From Chloroflexota bacterium (GTDB lineage: Bacteria > Chloroflexota > Dehalococcoidia > SAR202 > UBA6927), in NCBI GenBank assembly GCA_002717725.1, contig PBBT01000017.1, forward strand, positions 1 to 14,450: a stretch of 14,450 bases of DNA, given 5' to 3'. Of the stretch, positions 8,901 through 13,018 are shown one piece after another. Positions within the stretch are counted from its first letter, which is position 1. The number at the start of each line of letters is the position of its first letter. Under the pieces are notes generated by a model. That model did no database searches. It saw only the letters and a list, made by a program, of their open reading frames with translations, and was not told where the DNA came from. A program made the position numbers and the translations under genes.

Positions 8901-9190
8901 CCCATGATGCAATTAATGTCATAAGAACTCTCATTCACTTCCCCCTGTCCACCAATCCTCCTCGCCTGGTCATCATTAGTTCGTTTCCGATCGGTAGACC
9001 CTTCAGATCGAGAAGTCATCGACGAAGGTTCTAGAGGTTTGGCAGGTACAATAGAAGAAGCGGGTGAAGGAACAGCAGTTGTCTCCAAAACTGAGATATC
9101 TGATTGAGTTGCTGAACCAGTCCCGCCGCCACAATTCCATAACATCAACATTAGTCCAAATAAAACGATTACAATTACAATCTTTTTCAT
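5942..9190 (-). CDS. Large BNR/Asp-box repeat lipoprotein (sialidase/sortilin-like beta-propeller)
   Basis: 1082 residues. The lipoprotein signal has Cys20 (LMLMLWNC followed by Gly). Residues 21-63 are a Ser/Pro-rich tether. Residues 64-84 and 135-155 are a near-identical charged repeat (core SDRKRTHDDEGRRIDGQGE), each followed by a Cys-bearing segment (C94/C125 and C167/C183). From about 240 to 920 there are 13 Asp-box-like motifs of the S-x-D-G-G-x-[ST]-W type (SLDGGASW, TLDGGMTW, SSDEGKTW, SKDGGRNW, STDGGASW, SDDAGESW, TVDGGKNW, SPDGGASW, STNGGANW, SSDGGETF, TINGAQSW, TTNGARTW, TQDGAVHW), consistent with one or two beta-propellers. The last 150 residues form a beta domain (TVKVVSQSNIYDMFFD...LTAAGPPGTTSKTTVIVP...YVHTGRDEVVI). 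No FRIP sialidase signature is present, so binding rather than sialic-acid cleavage is likelier. It would sit on the outer face of the membrane. No cassette promoter precedes it. Confidence 0.85.
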   Translation of the reverse strand: MKKIVIVIVLFGLMLMLWNCGGGTGSATQSDISVLETTAVPSPASSIVPAKPLEPSSMTSRSEGSTDRKRTNDDQARRIGGQGEVNESSYDINCIMGVLGQAITDDIAYRGRPPTAEELASIQDCKLNIGSGDAGSSDRKRTHDDEGRRIDGQGEQSYDSSGWTFNCSGFDLDDSGIPTVPSCNLIPPPLPSGVTKGELLSVSLPNPSYHEPVEGCQLFDQGQCAELNWGPVADLQGGEFVAIEISLTNPDVMYAGVDSNDMSMYRSLDGGASWDLVHVAGHVGGIAISPINPNNVIYTNLETANFQTLDGGMTWKRVVGKLPGEGLVSPLTAIAFSKDDPRIAYTTALDVVFETGRGGTWPPHPSGVYKSSDEGKTWKRVGVCDICGSIQTIVVVEGDSNFVWAAADGGLFFSKDGGRNWSGNVIGYLDETRKRTENINKNILPKVVGLSLQPGNPDTMLAASSEFGMFRSTDGGASWVPSNEGLNPSKLHRVQFSLSNPNVAYVATHDGVFRSDDAGESWTERNHGLLDKHVNPIAIHPLNEDIVFVGTSNEIYTIHPEHQRRGLIEHGGMYKTVDGGKNWVRTDKGIIEAKIAQIGAHPLIPFNLWVGGESGRGNFFSPDGGASWLFSGSMAAHYPMVYAFSYDFPTVMWATGWQKTGELSGSTNGGANWFTRTHKLDEGLSSKTRELGLRLEGANDFHIHGVAVAPSDSNIVYVGSVHDSVYSDLVFNLEGAHIFKSSDGGETFPEMSNGFPIETKTSINAIVVHPEDPDTAYVMTSLHESETSIGIYKTINGAQSWFAVNEGLDPYTNDLQMDPINPEVLYAATESGIYKTTNGARTWKKASGGIPKGPVIDMAIDPLNPLILYAITPEDIYRTQDGAVHWYSVNLGIPLLRDSSLTLSVQDSLLRQLALDRTNTGHSMYGGTFAQDRTLEIDATGRVIVVAVKTNRNDADKRSERILYRAVLNPLVNVVYEFSINDPMRDVNETTVKVVSQSNIYDMFFDSNLQRLKLTAAGPPGTTSKTTVIVPESLLSGGAQALVCCINVYINGSKISSSSTNSGITFEYVHTGRDEVVITTTQ

Positions 9191-9240
9191 AGGCTGATCG
9201 CGAATCCCGACATCATTAGTTGGTTAAAGGTATATATACC
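9191..9240 (-). promoter_or_regulatory. Palindrome GGTATATATACC and leader of the BNR gene
   Basis: A perfect 12-base palindrome lies at 9229-9240 in the leader region of the BNR gene, about 39 bases before its ATG. It includes a TATATA that could serve as a -10, with no clear -35. It may be an operator overlapping the promoter. The short length makes chance possible. Confidence 0.35.
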
Positions 9241-9308
9241 ATAACTCATAGCTCCAGTGAGAGTCCATTTCCTAGGATTATTAGGTATGCTGAGCTTACA
9301 TATCCGTA

Positions 9309-9336
9309 ACAAGAAAAAGATTGAAAGCTACTTTGG
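9309..9336. repeat. Box A, orphan partial copy
   Basis: These 28 bases match the inner part of box A at 4302-4330, but no TTGACA promoter adjoins it. It lies between the aldo/keto reductase stop and the BNR gene start. It may be what remains of a lost cassette. Confidence 0.6.
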
Positions 9337-9389
9337 TGATAGTTGATTTGTCAGGTTTGTTGTAATAGTCCAAAGTGTTTTTAAGAAAA

Positions 9390-10379
9390 TTATCGCATTC
9401 GGTTTTCGCCATGCCACATATCGGGGCTTTTGCCCAGGTTGCTCTTGATACCTTCGGTCAACTCATCCAGCTCTTTTATGATCTCGTCAGGAAGAGCCAG
9501 ATCGAAGGCGGGCAGGTTCAGGGCAACCTCGTCGGCGTTGCGCGCGCCGACCAACACAGAGCTTACACCTTCGTGCGCCCTCACCCATCCCAATGCGACA
9601 TGGGCCATAGGCTGACCGATTCGACGGCATATACCTGCAAAGCGGGCGATGACTTCAAATAACTCCTCCTCCATACCTAGCTGGCCATGCATGGCTTGAG
9701 GTCTCGTGGACGCGAAGTGCCTTGAGCGCGCTATCCCGTCAGGCACCTCGTCAGCATTGCCATATCTGCCGGTCAGGAGTCCCTGCATAAGAGGGCTGTA
9801 GGTCATCAGGCCAATGTTGTTCTGCCTACACTTTGGGAAAATCTCGTATTCGATGGGTCTCCAGAGCAAGCTGTAGGGTAGCTGGTTGACCTCAATGTGG
9901 CCGACCTCCAGCAAGTCTGATAGGTCTTGGACCCCAAAGTTGCAGACACCCAGCGCCCGAACTTTGCCTTCATCAACCAGACCCTGCAAAGCTCCCATCG
10001 TATCGGCAATGGGGATTTCGTGGTTGGGCCAATGGATCAGGTACAGATCGATGTAGTCGGTGCCCAGACGCGAAAGGCTGCTTTCGCAAGAATTTCGCAC
10101 GTCGTCGAGCGACAGGTGACTGTCGCCCACCTTGGTGACAATTACCGCCTGATCGCGTCTGTCTTTTAACGCTTCGCCTAGCACTTCTTCCGATTTGCCA
10201 GCGCCATAACCCTCGGCGGTGTCGAAGAAGTTGATTCCTGCGTCCAAGGAGGCGTGCACTGCCGATACGGAGTCGGTGTCGTCCTGGTATCCCCAGACGT
10301 TGCCGCCTGCAAAAGGCCAGCACCCCAACGTAAACTCAGAGACTTCGATATCAGATGTTCCCAGCCTGTTGTATTTCAA
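9390..10379 (-). CDS. Aldo/keto reductase
   Basis: 329 residues, the usual size for the family, and full length. The catalytic tetrad is intact: D53 and Y58 in NFFDTAEGYG, K83 in IVTKVG, and H116 in LIHWPN. The (beta/alpha)8 NADPH-binding C-terminal part is seen in SSVLVGARNADEV, where the SxxxGAR pattern contacts the cofactor phosphate. It should reduce an aldehyde or ketone with NADPH in the cytoplasm; the substrate cannot be told. The start is TTG at 10377-10379, 5 bases after AAGGAG. The gene is visibly richer in G+C than everything around it, suggesting acquisition from another genome, while its promoter (cassette R5) is the local AT-rich type. It does not appear to share an operon with its neighbours. 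Confidence 0.92.
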   Translation of the reverse strand: MKYNRLGTSDIEVSEFTLGCWPFAGGNVWGYQDDTDSVSAVHASLDAGINFFDTAEGYGAGKSEEVLGEALKDRRDQAVIVTKVGDSHLSLDDVRNSCESSLSRLGTDYIDLYLIHWPNHEIPIADTMGALQGLVDEGKVRALGVCNFGVQDLSDLLEVGHIEVNQLPYSLLWRPIEYEIFPKCRQNNIGLMTYSPLMQGLLTGRYGNADEVPDGIARSRHFASTRPQAMHGQLGMEEELFEVIARFAGICRRIGQPMAHVALGWVRAHEGVSSVLVGARNADEVALNLPAFDLALPDEIIKELDELTEGIKSNLGKSPDMWHGENRMR

Positions 10380-10380
10380 A

Positions 10381-10444
10381 ATGACTCCTTAATTAATACA
10401 TGAATCCATTACGAATATGGTAATAGTTGCAGAAACTTTGTCAA
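10381..10444 (-). promoter_or_regulatory. Cassette promoter R5 with leader and RBS
   Basis: TTGACA (10444-10439), 16 bases, TACCAT (10422-10417), a leader with AUG-UAU-UAA, then AAGGAG before the TTG start of the reductase. Its sequence is of the local AT-rich kind although the gene it drives is not. Confidence 0.72.
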
Positions 10445-10472
10445 AGAATGGTAACTGGACAAGTATTAAGAA
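10437..10472. repeat. 36-base perfect repeat (box C), copy 1
   Basis: Identical to 11041-11076. It covers the -35 element of R5 and about 30 bases upstream of it. It ends a base or two before the stop of the small membrane protein gene at 10474. Confidence 0.9.
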
Positions 10473-10473
10473 G

Positions 10474-10983
10474 TTATTTTGAATCGACAGAAACGTCTAC
10501 AGAGGTCTCCGATTGTTTACACGCGGTACTAACACATTCCTCCAAAGTCACCAAAACTTTTGACTCTGATATATTATTAATTGAAAATTCGAAAATGCCT
10601 TCTTCTTCACCAGACAATGTAGTTTCAGTGGAATCTTCAAACCAATTCAGGGTAGATTGCATAGATGTCCTATAAGCTTCACAAGTCACTTTCATATCTT
10701 GAGAATCAAAGGTGCATTCGGCTCTATTAGTAGTAGACAATTTACCTTTTGTACTAGGAGAAGAATCTTTTTTAGTTGGGTCAAAAAATTCATTTCCCGT
10801 TTTTGCTCCAGCCATCCAGGCTTCCCTAGTTTGAGGTGGTTTGGTGTCTTTAGTTACACCTTTTTCAGATAATTCCTTGTCTTCTGCAACAAGGGAAAAA
10901 ATTATATACCCTATCACTACAACTACTGAAAGAAAAACAATAACAACAGTCACTATCTGCTTAGACGAGAATTTGTTAATCAT
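10474..10983 (-). CDS. Single-span membrane protein with FDPTKK motif
   Basis: 169 residues. Residues 8-32 are a strong hydrophobic span after a short basic N-terminus (MINKFSSKQ), so the rest is probably outside the cytoplasm or anchored. A charged linker leads to NEFFDPTKK at 64-72, then a domain at about 85-160 with four Cys (90, 101, 150, 155) that could form two disulfides. The start ATG follows AGGAG by 7 bases. The N-terminus and the FDPTKK motif are shared with the protein at 12373-12645 (PKQVIIFLVLI and PEIFDPTKK), which lacks the Cys domain. I do not recognise the family. Promoter R6 is of the cassette type. Confidence 0.75.
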   Translation of the reverse strand: MINKFSSKQIVTVVIVFLSVVVVIGYIIFSLVAEDKELSEKGVTKDTKPPQTREAWMAGAKTGNEFFDPTKKDSSPSTKGKLSTTNRAECTFDSQDMKVTCEAYRTSMQSTLNWFEDSTETTLSGEEEGIFEFSINNISESKVLVTLEECVSTACKQSETSVDVSVDSK

Positions 10984-11048
10984 AAATTCACTCCTATTGA
11001 TTCATGAAAACGGTACGCATATGGTAATTGGTCCTGAGTTTTTGTCAA
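10984..11048 (-). promoter_or_regulatory. Cassette promoter R6 (divergent region)
   Basis: TTGACA (11048-11043), 16 bases, TACCAT (11026-11021), a leader containing AUG-AAU-CAA-UAG, then AGGAG before the ATG at 10983. It faces away from the plus-strand promoter at 11108, making 10984-11122 a divergent control region. Confidence 0.7.
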
Positions 11049-11076
11049 AGAATGGTAACTGGACAAGTATTAAGAA
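11041..11076. repeat. 36-base perfect repeat (box C), copy 2
   Basis: Identical to 10437-10472. The two copies flank the 10474-10983 gene in direct orientation about 600 bases apart, so recombination between them could delete or amplify that gene. Confidence 0.9.
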
Positions 11077-11125
11077 ATAGATCATAGAATTACTCTATAA
11101 AGGGCTGTATAATTCCTGCAATATG
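11070..11125 (+). promoter_or_regulatory. Plus-strand promoter D1 with near-leaderless start
   Basis: TGTATAAT places the -10 hexamer at 11108-11113, with only 9 bases to an ATG at 11123. Transcription would start within a few bases of that ATG. The block from TTAAGAAATAG onward is repeated at 11339-11395 in front of the next gene. There is no good -35. Confidence 0.6.
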
Positions 11126-11143
11126 GAGTTCGAATTATTATGA
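11123..11143 (+). CDS. Possible six-codon leader peptide MEFELL
   Basis: An ATG positioned exactly where the start codon lies in the duplicated promoter D2 opens a six-codon frame. Its TGA overlaps the ATG of the zinc-ribbon gene (ATGA at 11140-11143). No Shine-Dalgarno is evident for either. Translation of the leader on a leaderless transcript, followed by re-initiation at the ATGA, would explain how the gene is read. This is inferred from position only. Confidence 0.35.
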   Translation: MEFELL

Positions 11144-11349
11144 TTACGGCTTACCTAGTTTTAGGGATTGGAGGGGCGGCATTCTTGATTTGGAAGTTTC
11201 TTAAGAAACCTCCAACACCAGAGCAACCATCGAACCCTAGTGGCGAACCAGCTAAGCAGATTGCTGCTGATGCTTGGATCTGCACCGAATGCGAGACTGA
11301 GAACGATGGTCTATGGAAGTTATGTACTGATTGTGGAGTTAAGAAATAG
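11140..11349 (+). CDS. Small membrane-anchored RanBP2-type zinc-finger protein
   Basis: 69 residues. One hydrophobic span at 3-20 is followed by a Pro-rich linker (24-36) and a C-terminal zinc finger at 44-67: W46-x-C48-x2-C51-x3-N55-x6-C62-x2-C65-G. This is the W-x-C-x2-C-x3-N-x6-C-x2-C pattern of RanBP2-type fingers, which in other proteins bind ubiquitin or single-stranded RNA. No partner can be inferred here. With its span at the N-terminus, the finger could lie in the cytoplasm close to the membrane. The start ATG overlaps the stop of the MEFELL leader. The same finger spacing occurs in the proteins at 765 and 2700, although they lack the Trp. The next gene begins 43 bases downstream with a duplicated promoter. 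Confidence 0.75.
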   Translation: MITAYLVLGIGGAAFLIWKFLKKPPTPEQPSNPSGEPAKQIAADAWICTECETENDGLWKLCTDCGVKK

Positions 11350-11395
11350 GTCATGAAATTAGTCTACAAGGGGCGTGTATAATCCCAGCACTATG
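11339..11395 (+). promoter_or_regulatory. Plus-strand promoter D2, copy of D1
   Basis: TGTATAAT with the -10 hexamer at 11378-11383 lies 9 bases before ATG 11393, as in D1. The copy begins inside the last codons (VKK-stop) of the zinc-finger gene. Copies D1 and D2 are 269-270 bases apart and differ by one indel and about a dozen substitutions. Confidence 0.6.
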
Positions 11396-11599
11396 AGAGC
11401 TCTAATTTACGTGATTCCAATTTCAATCGCCGTCGTTATAGGTGCAGGGGGTGCGCTTGTCATTCAGGCAGTCGTAAACCCAAGCCATGACTCTGGACTC
11501 ATACAAAATGTGGCTAATATATTAGGGTGGGGTTTTTGGGGCGCACTCATTGTAGGGTCTGTATTCATGGCTAGAGCGATGGATGACAATAGAGAATAG
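11393..11599 (+). CDS. Small two-span membrane protein
   Basis: 68 residues from ATG 11393, chosen because it lies 9 bases after the -10 hexamer and aligns with the D1 copy. The frame is also open upstream to a GTG at 11375, but that GTG overlaps the promoter. Two hydrophobic segments (about 4-27 and 43-61) are joined by a polar loop containing NPSHDSG, followed by an acidic tail MDDNRE. There is no Shine-Dalgarno, consistent with leaderless translation. The last 24 bases of gene plus trailer are repeated in box A at 4328-4351. It converges on the methyltransferase gene with a 29-base gap that holds no clear terminator. Function unknown. Confidence 0.65.
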   Translation: MRALIYVIPISIAVVIGAGGALVIQAVVNPSHDSGLIQNVANILGWGFWGALIVGSVFMARAMDDNRE

Positions 11600-11628
11600 T
11601 TACTTCAGATGAGTCAACAATAAATCCA

Positions 11629-12255
11629 TTACTCAGGTTTCTCAAATAAAAATGAAATTAACCTCGGTAAATCTTTTTCATCATCGTACCAATCTTTTTT
11701 GGCAAGTAAGCTAAAACCAACTTTCTCTGCACTTTGGACATAGTCCAGTTCAGAATGTTGAAATACATCTAACACTATTTCAGTACCATTGTCTTGAAAT
11801 CGAGCTTTACTTCCTGCTAATTGTTTTTCTGGATGAAGTTCACATACAAAACATTTTCCACCTTTTCTTAATTTAACAAATAATGAATTAAAAATATGGT
11901 CTAATATTTTGATATGTTCCAAAGTCAGGTTAATGGTTGCTAAGTCAAATGAATTATTATTAACTGGCCACTTTTCATTAAGGTCTGCGCATATAAAACT
12001 GACATTTTTGGAAGAAATCTTTTTTCTTGCCAATTCCAGCATACGCGAAGAAAAATCTATTCCAATCAATTTATCTGCTTTAGTGATAAGCCATTCAGTA
12101 TTTTTCCCTGAACCACAACCCAGCTCTAGTACGTTAGAAAAATTCAGATCAGATAAAGATTCCTGGGTGACTACTTTATCTAAATCTCTGGTTGGATTGA
12201 TATTATTATCATACTGGTCTGCCCAAACATTATAATTATTTATAATTTTATTCAT
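11629..12255 (-). CDS. SAM-dependent class I methyltransferase
   Basis: 208 residues from ATG 12253-12255 (a TTG three bases earlier is less likely). Motif I is VLELGCGSG at 42-50. The acidic residue binding the SAM ribose is D67 in LIGIDFSSRML, and D91 in ICADLNEKWP fits the adenine-contact motif. SFDLATINLTLEHI (102-115) is the motif IV/post-IV region, and LRKGGKCFVCELHP follows. This is the methyltransferase 11/25 type that acts on small molecules, and its substrate is not predictable. No Shine-Dalgarno is evident. The start overlaps the end (GATGAATAA) of a start-less frame running through promoter R7, which might favour coupling if that frame were translated. The gene is more AT-rich than its neighbours. 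Confidence 0.88.
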   Translation of the reverse strand: MNKIINNYNVWADQYDNNINPTRDLDKVVTQESLSDLNFSNVLELGCGSGKNTEWLITKADKLIGIDFSSRMLELARKKISSKNVSFICADLNEKWPVNNNSFDLATINLTLEHIKILDHIFNSLFVKLRKGGKCFVCELHPEKQLAGSKARFQDNGTEIVLDVFQHSELDYVQSAEKVGFSLLAKKDWYDDEKDLPRLISFLFEKPE

Positions 12256-12296
12256 CAAAAAACTTATCTATAAAATTATCAAGGTCAGTTGCAAAT

Positions 12297-12324
12297 ATAG
12301 TAACCGGAACAATAATTTTGTCAA
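12297..12324 (-). promoter_or_regulatory. Cassette promoter R7
   Basis: TTGACA (12324-12319), 16 bases, TACTAT (12302-12297), the most canonical -10 of the eight. The leader differs from the others and has no AUG-UAU-stop. A minus-strand frame beginning FDKIIVPVTI runs through it and stops at the methyltransferase start. Box A copy 2 lies directly upstream. Confidence 0.7.
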
Positions 12325-12328
12325 AAAG

Positions 12329-12378
12329 CGACGAAGATTGAAGGCTACTTTGGTAAGGACACTAAAGAATAGTTACTT
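12329..12378. repeat. Box A, copy 2 (upstream of promoter R7)
   Basis: Aligns without gaps to 4302-4351 over 50 bases. Its end overlaps the stop codon of the minus-strand gene at 12373, so the 3' tail of that gene and the upstream region of R7 share sequence. Confidence 0.7.
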
Positions 12379-12645
12379 AGAAGAGCCTGCTTCAGGAGTC
12401 TTCTTTGTTGGGTCAAAGATTTCAGGACCCCCTTTGATTTCTGAACCAACCCCAGCCCCTGATGTAGCAGTAGTGACTGCTGGTTTATAATCTGGATCAA
12501 AACCGTCAAGTGCGTCTATTACATACCAGACAACATATATAGCTGCCGCAATCAATACCAAAAAAATTATTACCTGTTTGGGTGTTAAATTAGAAACCCA
12601 TTGATTAATAATAATATTGCTCCTCAATACAATACATGAAACCAT
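12373..12645 (-). CDS. Small single-span protein with FDPTKK motif; uncertain start
   Basis: Up to 90 residues if started at ATG 12643-12645, which lies 7 bases after the -10 of promoter R8 and could serve a leaderless transcript. By comparison with leader R2, however, the ribosome site GAGGAG at 12620-12625 would direct initiation at the ATT codons at 12613-12615 or 12610-12612. Starting at the second ATT gives (M)INQWVSNLTPKQV, which aligns with MINKFSSKQI of the paralogue at 10983; that product is 79 residues. A hydrophobic span is followed by an acidic stretch (DALDGFDPDY) and PEIFDPTKKTPEAGSSK at the C-terminus. It lacks the Cys-rich domain of the paralogue. Function unknown. Confidence 0.65.
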   Translation of the reverse strand: MVSCIVLRSNIIINQWVSNLTPKQVIIFLVLIAAAIYVVWYVIDALDGFDPDYKPAVTTATSGAGVGSEIKGGPEIFDPTKKTPEAGSSK

Positions 12646-12652
12646 TGCCCAA

Positions 12653-12680
12653 ATGGTAATTGCTACAGAAACTTTGTCAA
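12653..12680 (-). promoter_or_regulatory. Cassette promoter R8
   Basis: TTGACA (12680-12675), 16 bases, TACCAT (12658-12653). The leader is like R2 through GAGGAG but carries a substitution that opens AUG-UAU-UGU instead of AUG-UAU-stop. Its upstream flank is box B (to about 12708), as in R2, with one base deleted. Confidence 0.72.
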
Positions 12681-12722
12681 AAAATCGTAAATGAACATGT
12701 CCTGAAAGTTCTGCAAACCATC

Positions 12723-12944
12723 CTAGCGTCGCATCAAACTATCTAGAGTTTCTATTATAGTAATAGTATGGTTTCCAAGATCCTCAAGGTATAAATAATG
12801 AGTTTTCTGATTGCTCTCAAGTGCAAGAGCCGTAGATTCCAACTGAGCGATTTGGTATGACTGGTACCCAGAAAATAAAGCCAACAAAATTACAACTGCT
12901 GACAAAATACTAAGTATTGAGTTTTCTTTAATCCAAGATTGCAT
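12723..12944 (-). CDS. Small single-span protein with coiled-coil tail
   Basis: 73 residues. One hydrophobic segment at about 9-31 follows a short N-terminus (MQSWIKEN). Residues 32-73 are helix-prone with leucines and isoleucines in heptad-like spacing (IAQLESTALALES, then ITIIETLDSLMRR), suggesting a short coiled coil that could drive dimer formation. The start ATG follows GGAGG by 7 bases. The promoter is cassette copy R9, which begins right after the sialidase stop. I do not recognise a family; it may belong with the other one-span proteins at 10474 and 12373, but there is no motif in common. Confidence 0.7.
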   Translation of the reverse strand: MQSWIKENSILSILSAVVILLALFSGYQSYQIAQLESTALALESNQKTHYLYLEDLGNHTITIIETLDSLMRR

Positions 12945-12982
12945 TTCAGAACCTCCACAATTAATACATTGGTATTTCAGAT

Positions 12983-13010
12983 ATGGTAGTAGGTCCTATT
13001 ATTTTGTCAA
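12983..13010 (-). promoter_or_regulatory. Cassette promoter R9
   Basis: TTGACA (13010-13005), 16 bases, TACCAT (12988-12983), a leader with AUG-UAU-UAA and GGAGG before the ATG at 12944. The spacer shares AGGACC with R6. The -35 lies only about 8 bases past the sialidase stop codon. Confidence 0.7.
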
Positions 13011-13018
13011 AGAGGAAG

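Noticed and set aside
9375..10323. Several frames overlapping the aldo/keto reductase on both strands
   Set aside because: They are side effects of the high GC of that gene; none shows a recognisable domain or a ribosome site.
10427..10675. Plus-strand frame starting at the box C repeat
   Set aside because: It is antisense to the FDPTKK gene and lacks a ribosome site; the start is in a promoter copy.
11600..11640. Bidirectional terminator in the convergent gap
   Set aside because: Only a 5-base stem (TGAGT/ACTCA) with a long loop and no proper T-run, so not convincing.
839..13010. CRISPR array
   Set aside because: The repeats are separated by whole genes and are promoters; there are no regular spacers.
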